In this document: positions 38,106 through 48,267 of the stretch, piece after piece | Numbering within the stretch: position 1 is the first letter of the stretch | How the letters are laid out: each line of letters begins with the position of its first letter | DNA from: Botryococcus braunii | Taxonomy: Eukaryota > Chlorophyta > Trebouxiophyceae | Direction: 5' to 3' | Length of the DNA stretch: 64,000 nucleotides | Assembly: GCA_002005505.1 (NCBI GenBank) | Contig: KV908444.1 | Coordinates: forward strand, 88,501 to 152,500 | The notes under the pieces: generated by a model | Databases searched by the model: none | What the model was told of the DNA's origin: nothing | Seen by the model: only the letters and a program-made list of their open reading frames with translations | Position numbers and translations under genes: made by a program

Positions 38106-38807
38106 TCTTAGGTTATGGGCATTCGGCATCACCTGTAAGCAAGCAGACAGGTCGTAAGTTCGTGCCTCTCCAGCTACAGTCCTTGACGACTGTCTGCTCT
38201 TTTAGACACATGCAACTGCATGAATAAGACTGGCATCCTTATGTGCCCAGTATCTTTCCAAACCAGTTCCGTTACATATTGATCTGTCAATGAGCATCTA
38301 CACACGGATAAGCTCCTGACGGCTGAAAGCAAGTACCTTCCTATACTCAATCAAGACTCCGTCCCTTAGCTGTTTGGGAGACTTGATTGTCCACTAAGAT
38401 GGTTCACTTACAAACAAGCAATCAAACATGAACACATTACCAATACACATCCTGCGTCACCGCACCTGTAAGCAAGCAGACAGGTCGTAAGTTCGTGCCT
38501 CTCCAGCTACAGTCCTTGACGACTGTCTGCTCTTTTAGACACATGCAACTGCATGAACAAGACTGGCATCCTTATGTGCCCAGTATCTTTCCAAACCAGT
38601 TGCTCGACTATGCGGTGATCGCAGCTTTAATAGTCCTTTCACGCTAACGCGTAATCTAAATCATATTGTACCTTATGTTCGAAATAGACCTCATCCGAAC
38701 GTGTCTTGAGGTACCTTATGTGGATAGTGGACCCGTATCCTAATAATGTACATTTGAAGATCACCTAAAGCACAAGGCATTCTATAATGTATGTTCACAA
38801 CTCAACA
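38106..38807 (-). repeat. Element C, 5' LTR, two-period form
   Basis: 702 bp with internal repeat copies starting at 38132 and 38465 (period 333). Within shared parts it differs from the short LTR at only a few bases. Confidence 0.9.
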
Positions 38808-39258
38808 TGTCTGTTGCTGGAGCAGGGTATGCTGATAGCGCCATTCGGGGTGTGGAGTTGGTTGTGACCAGCAGGAGGTTCACTGTCCTGCTGCTAGAGT
38901 TGCAGGCCTTCAGGATATGAAAACTGCTGTGGCTGTCCAGGCAGAATGTGTATTCCCACTCTGGAGGCCCCCCGAATGTGCTCCACAAATTCCACATCTC
39001 TGCTCTCCCGCCAGACCCCTCCTCCTAGATAGATTCGAAATGCCTTGGACACTGGCGAATATCCAGTGAACATCCCGGGCACTGCCTTGGGTGCAAATAC
39101 ACCCCTCTGCTGGTCTGGAACATGCACAAATGCCAGACATCCCCAGGTACGTAGAAGGGAGACATCCGGTTTATATCCCATAAACATTTCACAGGGGGTA
39201 AGAGGCCTGCCTGTGCTGGGTCCCATGTTCAGAAGGGTGCAGGCTGTCTCCAGAGCCT
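38808..39258 (-). pseudogene. Element A: integrase C-half between insertions B and C
   Basis: Encodes GPSTGRPLTPCEMFMGYKPD and VPGMFTGYSPVSKAFRIYLG, the conserved copia integrase C-terminal part. An in-frame TAG lies at 38894 within a glutamine-rich stretch. TSD CTTTC of element B borders it above and TSD TGTCT of element C below. Confidence 0.82.
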
Positions 39259-39263
39259 CTTTC

Positions 39264-39957
39264 TGTGAAAGGTTATGGGCAATCGGCTTTCCCTGTACAA
39301 AGCAGACAGGTCGTCAATAGACGAAGTTACTCCAGCTACAGTCCGTACGACTGTCTGCTGAGTGCCACACACAACTGTCGGACAAGACTAGCATCTGGTG
39401 ATGCCCAGCATCTTTCACAACCAGTTCCGTTACATCATTATCTTGTACACAAGCACCGATCAAGCAATCACTAGATAAGGCTCTAGACGGCTACGTTCAA
39501 GTACATGCCTATACTCCCTGAGGTCACTGTCCCTTATCTGTTTGAGTGACTACAGGGTACACTAAGCTTGTTCACTCTCACAATAGCAACAATGATACAA
39601 CACACACTGCCGCACCGTACCTGTACAAAGCAGACAGGTCGTCAATAGACGAAGTTACTCCAGCTACAGTCCGTACGACTGTCTGCTGAGTGCCACACAC
39701 AACTGTCGGACAAGACTAGCATCTGGTGATGCCCAGCATCTTTCACAACCAGTTGGTATTCACTCCGGTGGGGCAGCCTTAAGAGTTCATCCGACAAACG
39801 TGTGATCTAGATAGGATTGTACCTTATGTTCGAAAACGTCCAGAATCTGCCGTGTCTCAAGGTACCTTATGTTCTCAATGGACCCATATCCTAATAGTGC
39901 ACACATGAAGATCACTTAAAGCACAAGGCATTCAATAATAATGTTCAGAACTCAACA
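39264..39957 (-). repeat. Element B, 3' LTR
   Basis: 694 bp, TGTTGAG...CACA in element sense. A direct repeat of about 158 bp starts at 39292 and 39620 (period 328 bp). GTACCTTATG occurs at 39819 and 39862. Confidence 0.95.
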
Positions 39958-39977
39958 CTTCCCCTTGCCTGCATGCT

Positions 39978-42900
39978 TTAAGTGTATCTTCTCAAACCTA
40001 GTGAATCACGATGACCAACAAACACGGGCTTGGCAAGTGGCTTGGTCATAATGTCAGCCACATTGCGTGCAGATTCCACATAGAGGATATCTACCTGCCC
40101 AAGTGCCATAGCTTCCCTAGCGTAGTGGAAGCTTACTGCAACGTGCTTTGTGAATTTGGAATACAGGGGGTTCCGTAAATTAGAAATGCATCCTTGGTTG
40201 TCACAGAAAATTTTGACCCTCCAAGGTGCAGCCCCTATCTCTTCCAAGAAGCCCCTTAGCCAGTTGGCTTCCTTCACAATATGGCCAGCTGCCATAAACT
40301 CAGCTTGCACAGTTGAGGTAGCAACTGAGCTCTGCTTCTTGCTTCCCCAAACCACGGCACTACCATAGACTGATAGAACATAGCCAGTGGTGGAATACCT
40401 GTGGTCCAGGTCCCCAGCATAGTCGGCATCAACATAGCCTTCTAGCTCAGGGCCCTTTCCACCCAGAGTAAGAGCTAACTCTCTGGTATCTCTCAAGTAC
40501 TTCAGCACTCGAATGGCCTCATTCCAGTGTGAGGTAGTGGGTGTCATTCTATACCTTGACAACACTCCAACAGCCTGAGAAATGTCAGGCCGGGTCGTAT
40601 TGGCTATGTACAGTAACGATCCAATTAACTCGCAGTATCGATGACCAGGTGGCAGAGGGGTACCAGCCCCATGTGACATACCATCTGAGGACTCGGGTCT
40701 GCTGCTATCCACGAAGTCCTTGGACATGGGGGTATCAACCCCACGTCCATCATCAGCAACGCCAAACTTCTCCACAAGAGCATCAATCTTGGGAGTGCAA
40801 CTCATGGAAATAGTGCCCTGAACTCTATTGCGTAGGACCTGACACCCCAGGAAATCATTCACCTCTCCCAAATCATGGATGGTGAAGTCCTTCTTCAATA
40901 ACTCTTTCCCCCACTCAATCTCTGCAACCACTCTGGCAACTATGAGAAGATCATCGACATAAACAAGAATAAACGACAGATTACCATCAGGGGCCCTCCT
41001 GATGTATACCCCAGCGTCGCTCTTGCACACACTATACCCCATCACGCTCAACTTGTCGCTCAAGGTCTTGTGCCAAGCCCGTGGGGCTTGCTTAAGACCG
41101 TAGAGTGCCTTCCTGAGCTTGCACACAACTCTCGTGTTGCCATTCTCAAATCCTGGTGGTTGGGTCACATAGACCTCTTCCTCCAACTCCCCATTGAGAA
41201 AAGCTGTCTTGATATCCACTTGGTGGATCTCAAGATTTTGTGTGGCAGCCACTGCCAGCACAGCTCTCCTAGCACCATAGCTGCTGGTAGGTGCAAAAAC
41301 CTCACCAACATCTATACCAGGAATCTGTCTGCAACCCTGGGCAACCAATCTTGCTTTAAACCGAGTGACATTCCCATGTGCATCGTTTTTTGTAGAAAAA
41401 ATCCAATGAACAGGGATAACTTTCTGCCCATGGGGTCTTTCCACATACTGCATAACCTCATGGGTGTCTAAAGACTCCATCTCCTCTTGCATTGCCTGCT
41501 GCCAAAACTCCCACTGAGGTGAGCGCTGGGCTTCCCTCAAGTTTGAGGGCACGTGAACTTTTCCCAACGTGACAGAAGGTACACTCTGTACCTTATGCTG
41601 TGGTGCAGCAGGGCTGTCAGCCTTACTGATGCTGTTCCCTTCTCTCTCTCTCTCTCCCTGGTTGCCAGAATAAGGTACATTATGTACCTTATGCTGGGAC
41701 TGGGCAGTACTGCCGGGATTATCTGATTCCTTCTCAAGTCTCTCTCTCTCTCCTTGACTACTGGACTCATGTGCAGCACCCTTACATTCTCGCACCTTCC
41801 GCAATGCAGAGGGGAGCAGCAGCTCTCTCTCTCTCCTGGACTCACACTTGGGCACACTACCCAGACTTGCCTGAGCTGCGCCTACAATGTCAGCCTGCAC
41901 ACCATAAGCATGACTAGCCAGTGACTGGGATTGGGCACCAGCTTCCCCTACTGCTGGCATGTCTAACCCACTGCTCTCATCTCTTACATCTGCACCGAAC
42001 ATAGCCTCGACTGTCTCAACCTGCCCCTGCATATCAGGGAGACCAACCATGTTTGGCTCACTCACAATTGCCTGACCTGGGTCAGGGGCATGCAATGGGA
42101 TGTCAGAATGCTCTCTCCTAGCCACGCGCTGTACATAACGCTGCTCCCTTGTAAGGGTGGTCCCTGGAGGAAGGGGAATTTGTGACTTCCCCTGCATTCG
42201 CAACCCCTCTTGTACCTTCTGCATTTTTTCTACCTGGGATTGAGTTTCTACACCCCCCCTGGCCAGATTCTGCATATGCTCAAGCACCGACCACGAGTGC
42301 TGAGATGGTTCTGGGGTCCCAACAGTAGAATCCAGGCTGGTGGGGTTTCCTTGGTCATGTGCTGCTGTGGTCCCGTCTCCAGACTGATCCCCAGCACAAA
42401 GTCCAGAGGTCCTAGGAGCCCCAGTGGAAAGCGTCTCCACTCCATGGTCATCCTCCTCATCCCAGAACGTGGGTGGAGCAGCAGAGGGAATTGCTTGAGG
42501 CGTTGCCAGATTCTCACTGCCAAGGGGGGGTGATATCCTAGAATCATAGACAGACCCAGGCTGGACCTTTGATAGACCCACTCTCTCAGCCCCCCTCAAG
42601 TGCTCGATAAAGCTGACGTCCCTACTCTCCTTCCACACTCCATTCCCCACGTACACACGATACGCTTTAGACTGGGGACAATAACCAGTAAACATCCCAG
42701 GGATGGTCTTGGGCCCAAAAACAGACCTTTGGCCACTGGGAATGTGCACATGGGCTACACAGCCAAACGTGCGCAGCACAGACACATCAGGTTTGACACC
42801 AAAGAATAATTCCATGGGGGTCAGGGACCTGCCTGAAGTAGGACCCACATTGTAGAGGAGGGTAGCTGTCTCAAGCGCCTCCTTCCAAAGGGAGGGGTCT

Positions 42901-45191
42901 GCTGCAGCATGGACCAACAGAGTCCTTGTTCGCTCCTTCAGGGTCCTATTCATCCTCTCCGCCACCCCATTCTGCTGAGGCGTGTAGGGCGCTGAGGACT
43001 CCATCTTAGTGCCCTGCTGAGCACAAAACTCTTTGAATTGCTGGTTCAGGAACTCTGAACCCCTGTCAGTCCTCACACACTTCACAACCGTGCCTCGTTG
43101 GGTCTGCCAAAAACGGAGCAGGTCTATCACAGCCTTTGGGATGCAATCCTTTGACTTCACAGGCAGGGAGGCAACTTGGTGTGAACTTTCATCCACTACA
43201 GTGACCCAATATCGTTCACCTGTGATGGCAGGAGGTGATATGGGACCCACAGTATCCACATGGACTCTATCGAGTGGGTGATGTGCAGGCCTGGAAGATA
43301 CAGGGAAAGGAGGTCTGGAGTGTTTCCCTTGTATACACGATTCACAGTGCTTGGGGCACTCAGAGCAGGGAGCAAGGGAGATATTGATTCCTGTAACCAG
43401 ATCTTCCTTGGAGAACCTCTGCATGCTGCTGGCACCAGGATGACCTAACCTAGCATGCCACAGAGATCTCTCGCTACACACGTGTCCTTTCCTAAGATGA
43501 GACGCCTCAGCCATGTGATCAATATGTCTGCAGCCAACTTGCTGCCCTCTGACAGGACTAACAAACTCCAAAAAAAACAGACCTCGTGCGCGGGTGATAT
43601 CTCCACACCACCCTTCAGGTCCCTTCATGGCTGTGTAACCACCTGCAGTGTCAGTCAGGAAAGATGCTCCATCCTGAATTGCACCAGTGACTGAAATGAG
43701 GTTGGTATGCGCAGAAGGAACACACTGCACATTGTGCAGCCAGAATACTTCGTGCCTTGCATTCACAAGGCATACAGACCCAGATGCAATGATTCCTCCC
43801 TTGGCGTCTGAGGTTGCCAAGTGCAGAGGAAGAGGCTGTCTATGCATAACTGGATTATGGAGCAATGAGAGATCATTGACTATATGCACAGAGGCACCAC
43901 TATCTATTAACCAAGATGTGCTGCTAGCTCCATGCGAAGTTGGGGCAAGCACATTGAGAGAGATAAACATCGCCTCACCAGAAGGAGGGGGTGGAGGTGG
44001 TAAATGCCACCCCGGAAACGTGTGTTGACTTGTTGGATAGTTATATGCTGAAGGAGGTCCAGGGCTGGAAGCGGATGAAGGCGGGCCACCCCGGCCAGAT
44101 CCATGGTCCCACCAGGCTTGAGGAGACGACTGTGGGCCTCCCTGGCCCCAGTAAGCTGCAGGCCCAACGCTTGCCGCTTGCATGTTTTGATGCAGAGCCT
44201 GCAGCTGCCTGAGCGGTCCGCAGTCAGTCATGAAGTGGCCCTTTGCCTTGCAGAAGTGGCATGTAAGCTCCTCTCTGGGCCTTCTTGCCCTGCCAGGTCC
44301 ACGCCCCCTGCCACCAAAAGTAGTTGCAGAGGGGCCAGCGGGAGGCTGTTCGTTTGCTGGTAGTGCTGCTCCAACTCCCGGTACTGCTCCCACTCCTGGT
44401 GCAGCTCCAGCGCTTGATGACGCTCCAGCTACCCCCCCAGAGGGACCAGCCACTGCTGCAGCTGCCATGGCCTGAGGTGTTCCCTCTGCAGGTGGGTCCT
44501 TGTACCCACGGCTGGCTGCGGCGCGCAGGATTCTTTGAATCAGCTCCAATGGCGGCTTGTCGGTTGCCATAACCTCCAGGGACTCGAGCCTCAGCACAGG
44601 AGGGAGGCCCTTCACCATCAGCTCCCCAACATTGTGGTCCAAGAGGATGAACGCGTTGTTTCTGAGACTTGTAGCCAGATCCATCATTCTGTAGAGGTAG
44701 ACCTTGAGTGTCTCCCCTGTCTTGATGCCCTGCTCCATTTCCTTGTACCACTCAAGGTTGATGTCTTGGTTGCTCCCTCCAGTGTGACTGTTCTTCACCC
44801 ACGCGATGAAGTCGAACGCTGCTTTGTGGCATGAGATCTGAGAATGCCAGATGACTGGAACTGACTGGATCAGCCACTGCTTGATGGCTGAGTTCTCCAC
44901 CGACCCTGGCATTGGCCTCTCCAAAGCCGCTCTGACCCCCTTGGTGTTTGCGCACGCCTCCAAATTTTCATACCAAAATTCAAAATTGCGCCCTCCATCA
45001 TCAAGCATGACAGTCATCTTTGGATTAGAGGTATTGGGGATGTAGGCTGCCTTGTCAATCTCCACCTTTGGTTCTGCAGTGGCTGATTGTGTCCCGGTCA
45101 TAGACTGCCCTGGAGTGGCCCCACTGACTTCTCCAGGTTGAGACATTGCTGTTTCACTGCTACTTTCCTTTTCTTTGCCCCTTTTTGTCAT
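39978..45191 (-). CDS. Element B gag-pol polyprotein, 1737 aa, intact
   Basis: A single frame without frameshift, as usual for Ty1/copia. Order: Gag capsid region 1 to about 240; Ala/Gly/Pro-rich spacer; CCHC zinc knuckle 311-324 (CHFCKAKGHFMTDC); aspartic protease with D430-S-G-A; integrase zinc finger H579, H584, C616, C619 (WHARLGHPG, CESC); integrase core D646, D709, E745 (HVDTVGP, RTDRGSEF, NGVAERMNR), with the usual 35-residue spacing between the last two; long hydrophilic linker with repeated QHKVxxVP; reverse transcriptase with YVDD near residue 1411; RNase H with YVDADYAGD near 1585 and DNQGC. All catalytic residues are present. The stop is TAA, 20 bp from the 3' LTR. Confidence 0.95.
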   Translation of the reverse strand: MTKRGKEKESSSETAMSQPGEVSGATPGQSMTGTQSATAEPKVEIDKAAYIPNTSNPKMTVMLDDGGRNFEFWYENLEACANTKGVRAALERPMPGSVENSAIKQWLIQSVPVIWHSQISCHKAAFDFIAWVKNSHTGGSNQDINLEWYKEMEQGIKTGETLKVYLYRMMDLATSLRNNAFILLDHNVGELMVKGLPPVLRLESLEVMATDKPPLELIQRILRAAASRGYKDPPAEGTPQAMAAAAVAGPSGGVAGASSSAGAAPGVGAVPGVGAALPANEQPPAGPSATTFGGRGRGPGRARRPREELTCHFCKAKGHFMTDCGPLRQLQALHQNMQAASVGPAAYWGQGGPQSSPQAWWDHGSGRGGPPSSASSPGPPSAYNYPTSQHTFPGWHLPPPPPPSGEAMFISLNVLAPTSHGASSTSWLIDSGASVHIVNDLSLLHNPVMHRQPLPLHLATSDAKGGIIASGSVCLVNARHEVFWLHNVQCVPSAHTNLISVTGAIQDGASFLTDTAGGYTAMKGPEGWCGDITRARGLFFLEFVSPVRGQQVGCRHIDHMAEASHLRKGHVCSERSLWHARLGHPGASSMQRFSKEDLVTGINISLAPCSECPKHCESCIQGKHSRPPFPVSSRPAHHPLDRVHVDTVGPISPPAITGERYWVTVVDESSHQVASLPVKSKDCIPKAVIDLLRFWQTQRGTVVKCVRTDRGSEFLNQQFKEFCAQQGTKMESSAPYTPQQNGVAERMNRTLKERTRTLLVHAAADPSLWKEALETATLLYNVGPTSGRSLTPMELFFGVKPDVSVLRTFGCVAHVHIPSGQRSVFGPKTIPGMFTGYCPQSKAYRVYVGNGVWKESRDVSFIEHLRGAERVGLSKVQPGSVYDSRISPPLGSENLATPQAIPSAAPPTFWDEEDDHGVETLSTGAPRTSGLCAGDQSGDGTTAAHDQGNPTSLDSTVGTPEPSQHSWSVLEHMQNLARGGVETQSQVEKMQKVQEGLRMQGKSQIPLPPGTTLTREQRYVQRVARREHSDIPLHAPDPGQAIVSEPNMVGLPDMQGQVETVEAMFGADVRDESSGLDMPAVGEAGAQSQSLASHAYGVQADIVGAAQASLGSVPKCESRRERELLLPSALRKVRECKGAAHESSSQGERERLEKESDNPGSTAQSQHKVHNVPYSGNQGEREREGNSISKADSPAAPQHKVQSVPSVTLGKVHVPSNLREAQRSPQWEFWQQAMQEEMESLDTHEVMQYVERPHGQKVIPVHWIFSTKNDAHGNVTRFKARLVAQGCRQIPGIDVGEVFAPTSSYGARRAVLAVAATQNLEIHQVDIKTAFLNGELEEEVYVTQPPGFENGNTRVVCKLRKALYGLKQAPRAWHKTLSDKLSVMGYSVCKSDAGVYIRRAPDGNLSFILVYVDDLLIVARVVAEIEWGKELLKKDFTIHDLGEVNDFLGCQVLRNRVQGTISMSCTPKIDALVEKFGVADDGRGVDTPMSKDFVDSSRPESSDGMSHGAGTPLPPGHRYCELIGSLLYIANTTRPDISQAVGVLSRYRMTPTTSHWNEAIRVLKYLRDTRELALTLGGKGPELEGYVDADYAGDLDHRYSTTGYVLSVYGSAVVWGSKKQSSVATSTVQAEFMAAGHIVKEANWLRGFLEEIGAAPWRVKIFCDNQGCISNLRNPLYSKFTKHVAVSFHYAREAMALGQVDILYVESARNVADIMTKPLAKPVFVGHRDSLGLRRYT

Positions 45192-45581
45192 ACTATTGTC
45201 ACTTCACCAGCCAAACTTACTCATAAACTTCTGGAATGCAGCAATACCCTACAATTCCCTCCATGTCATGGAAATTTACCAGCCAGTCTTGCACAGTAGT
45301 AGCAGATATGTTCCCCTCAGAAGTTTGCGCCGGAGTCCGGCCCGACTCACTCAGTGCTTCTAGACAACGTCTATGAATGATAAAGCACAGCTAAAACTTC
45401 AATTATGAATTTCCCAGAAAGGTAAACTGTGAGTAAGATAATGGTCCTGGTACACTCGAGTTCCCTTGCGCCGCTGCGCCATGCTCGAGCTCCTTTGTTG
45501 ACGCTTACGTCTGACCCATCCGTAGACGACCTTCACTCCTGCTTTTACTTGGCTCAGCTGGAAGGGCGTGGGCCCATAACC

Positions 45582-46275
45582 TGTGAAAGGTTATGGGCAA
45601 TCGGCTTTCCCTGTACAAAGCAGACAGGTCGTCAATAGACGAAGTTACTCCAGCTACAGTCCGTACGACTGTCTGCTGAGTGCCACACACAACTGTCGGA
45701 CAAGACTAGCATCTGGTGATGCCCAGCATCTTTCACAACCAGTTCCGTTACATCATTATCTTGTACACAAGCACCGATCAAGCAATCACTAGATAAGGCT
45801 CTAGACGGCTACGTTCAAGTACATGCCTATACTCCCTGAGGTCACTGTCCCTTATCTGTTTGAGTGACTACAGGGTACACTAAGCTTGTTCACTCTCACA
45901 ATAGCAACAATGATACAACACACACTGCCGCACCGTACCTGTACAAAGCAGACAGGTCGTCAATAGACGAAGTTACTCCAGCTACAGTCCGTACGACTGT
46001 CTGCTGAGTGCCACACACAACTGTCGGACAAGACTAGCATCTGGTGATGCCCAGCATCTTTCACAACCAGTTGGTATTCACTCCGGTGGGGCAGCCTTAA
46101 GAGTTCATCCGACAAACGTGTGATCTAGATAGGATTGTACCTTATGTTCGAAAACGTCCAGAATCTGCCGTGTCTCAAGGTACCTTATGTTCTCAATGGA
46201 CCCATATCCTAATAGTGCACACATGAAGATCACTTAAAGCACAAGGCATTCAATAATAATGTTCAGAACTCAACA
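45582..46275 (-). repeat. Element B, 5' LTR
   Basis: 694 bp, identical by eye to the 3' LTR. Its element-sense end, GCCCATAACCTTTCACA, is complementary to the adjacent primer-binding site. Confidence 0.95.
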
Positions 46276-46280
46276 CTTTC

Positions 46281-47673
46281 CACATCACAAGACTGGCTGC
46301 TGCAAAGTTAAGAAGTGTCCTGGTTCGCTCCTTGAGGGTCCTGTTGGCTCGCTCTGCTATCCCATTCTGTTGCGGGGTATATGGCGCAGACATCTCCAAC
46401 TTAGTGCCCTGAGAGGCACAGAACTCCTTGAATTTGGCATTGATGAATTCAGTGCCCCTGTCACATCGAATGCACTTCACAGTGGTTCTCCTTTCTGTCT
46501 GCCAAAACAAGATAAGATCCCTGACAACAGCTCCGATAACATCCTTAGATTTAACTGGCAAGACTGCTTTCCATCCGGATGCTTCATCTGCTACTGTCAC
46601 CCAAAACCGTTCTCCAGTGATTGCAGCTGGAGATATGGGACCCACAGTGTCAATGTGGATTTTGTCAAGGGGGTTCACTGCAGGTCTGGAACTTTCACCG
46701 AAAGGTGGGCGAGCATGCTTCCCCTCAATACAAGCTTCACACTACTTGGGGCACTTTTCACAAGGGGAGAGATGTGTGTCTAGGCCAGTGACTAACCGCT
46801 CGCTGCTCAAACGTTGCATCCATGGTTCACCAGGGTGTCCCAATCTGCTGTGCCACAAGAAACGTCTAGTGCAGTCATGCTTCAGGCTTTTCTTACATTT
46901 TCTCTTCATGGCAGCTGTCACTGGGCATGGGGTTTTACTTGCTGTCACAGGCAAACAGTTGTGTACATAGTACAGGCCATTCTCTGCACTCACTGGCATC
47001 CTCCACCCATTTGGGCTTGTCACTGCTGTAAAACCTCCCACACTGTCTGTAGCAAGGCAGGCACCATCACGGAGGGCAGCAGATACTGATAGGATATTAG
47101 TCGTAGCTGAAGGAACACACTGCACATGATGCAGCCACAGTGGTACATGCTATGGGGACAATAGGCAAACTGAGCCCGTTGCAATGATTCCTCCTGTTGC
47201 ATCTGAGGTGGCAAGTTGGAGAGGAATAGGCTTGGCATGTACAGTGGGGGCATGCAGCAGGGACAGACTGTTCACAAGGTGCACTGACGCTCCACTATCC
47301 ACAAGCCAGGACTGTTTGGACTGTTTATTGCAGTGAGAATCCGGCACATTGTAGGACACTACGTATGGCATACCTTCTGAAGGAGGAGAGGGAGGACCAC
47401 TAGGTGGATGCAGCAGTGGGAATGCTCCAGCTCCAGGGAAGGCATGCTGTACAGTTGGGGGTGGCTGAAGTGCTCCGGGAAACTGCCCTTGAGGCCACAT
47501 GCCAGCCAGCTGCTGTACAGCTGCAACTACGTTCCTCTGGGTTTCTGCATCTCTCTGCCGCTTGCGGCAGTCTCGCCAGAAGTGTCCCCTTTTGTGGCAG
47601 TAGTTGCAGGTCCCCTTTACCTCCACCTTTGCGTCTCCATCTCCTGACTGCTTGAGTTGGTTCAGCGCACATG
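46281..47673 (-). pseudogene. Element A: zinc knuckle, protease and integrase N-half, broken
   Basis: After the TRIM the frame resumes with a CCHC knuckle (CNYCHKRGHFWRDC), a proline-rich spacer, the aspartic protease motif WLVDSGASVHLVN, then the integrase HHCC region (WHSRLGHPG, CEKC) and core (HIDTVGP, RCDRGTEF, NGIAERANR). In-frame TAG stops occur at 47150 and 46742. The frame ends inside integrase at the insertion of B. Confidence 0.82.
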
Positions 47674-47678
47674 CTGCT

Positions 47679-47832
47679 TGTAACGAGAATCGAACCCGCG
47701 ACTGCCCAGTCGCTAGGGGGACATCGTAACATCTTGAAAAGAGGTACGATCCAGGTCTTCTATGGAATTCTAAGCGGCTTATGTACCCGAGCCGGACCGG
47801 GGTCGCCAGGCCCGATCCGCTCGCACGTTACA
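47679..47832 (-). repeat. TRIM 3' LTR with tRNA-like B-box
   Basis: In element sense the LTR ends GCGACTGGGCAGTCGC (a 6-bp stem with 4-nt loop) and then GGGTTCGATTCTCG, which matches the RNA polymerase III B-box/T-loop consensus GGTTCGANTC. An A-box was not convincing. Confidence 0.8.
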
Positions 47833-48108
47833 CTCTCCCCCGCTTAGACCACAATCGTCCTCGATTGTGCTCTTCCCGTCGGATCAGCCTAGACTCGCGT
47901 CCCATACCACGAGCCAAGGCAACCCGGCCGACCGGTCACGACGCGCGTCCCATACCACGCGCCATGGCGATCACGTGAAGCATCCCTCGGATAACTCCAC
48001 CAACTCCGGATCATACGGACCCTGGAATCTCATCCCCCCTTACGGGCAAGTCCGTTTTCCCGAGTCTCGCGCGACGGGGAAAAATCAGCCCTCGTCGCCG
48101 ATACCAAG

Positions 48109-48262
48109 TGTAACGAGAATCGAACCCGCGACTGCCCAGTCGCTAGGGGGACATCGTAACATCTTGAAAAGAGGTACGATCCAGGTCTTCTATGGAATTC
48201 TAAGCGGCTTATGTACCCGAGCCGGACCGGGGTCGCCAGGCCCGATCCGCTCGCACGTTACA
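48109..48262 (-). repeat. TRIM 5' LTR with tRNA-like B-box
   Basis: Same 154-bp sequence as the other LTR by eye, including the stem and B-box-like motif. TSD CTGCT follows. Confidence 0.85.
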
Positions 48263-48267
48263 CTGCT

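Larger units (their letters stand above)
34167..38807 (-). mobile_element. Element C: defective copia derivative with unequal LTRs
   Basis: TSD TGTCT at 34162-34166 and 38808-38812. The 3' LTR (34167-34535) is 369 bp and the 5' LTR (38106-38807) is 702 bp; the 333-bp difference equals the LTR's internal repeat period. The interior starts with the primer site GGTTATGGGCCCACCC, then about 3 kb of non-coding DNA with tandem repeats, and ends with a decayed fragment of reverse transcriptase-RNase H. No gag, protease or integrase is present. It belongs to the same family as D by LTR sequence. It is inserted in element A between integrase and reverse transcriptase. Confidence 0.88.
39264..46275 (-). 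mobile_element. Element B: complete Ty1/copia retrotransposon, 7,012 bp
   Basis: Two 694-bp LTRs (39264-39957 and 45582-46275) appear identical. TSD CTTTC at 39259-39263 and 46276-46280. On the minus strand: primer-binding site GGTTATGGGCCCACG next to the 5' LTR, leader of about 390 bp, one intact gag-pol frame (39978-45191), polypurine tract AAGGGGAAG, 3' LTR. The insertion splits the integrase of element A. LTR identity and the intact frame indicate a very recent, possibly still competent element. Confidence 0.95.
47679..48262 (-). mobile_element. TRIM (terminal-repeat retrotransposon in miniature), 584 bp
   Basis: Two identical-looking 154-bp LTRs (47679-47832 and 48109-48262) begin TGTAACG and end CGTTACA, flanked by the 5-bp TSD CTGCT (47674-47678 and 48263-48267). 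On the minus strand the 5' LTR is followed after 2 nt by TGGTATCGGCGAC, which matches the first seven bases of the usual plant primer site (TGGTATC, complementary to the 3' end of initiator tRNA). The 3' LTR is preceded by the polypurine tract GCGGGGGAGAG. The 276-bp interior has no coding capacity, so it must move using another element's proteins. It is inserted in gag of element A. Confidence 0.9.

Noticed and set aside
47685..47715. A tRNA gene at the GAATCGAACCC motif
   Set aside because: Only a T-arm-like half and one hairpin are present, without acceptor or D arms, and the sequence is part of a repeated TRIM LTR.
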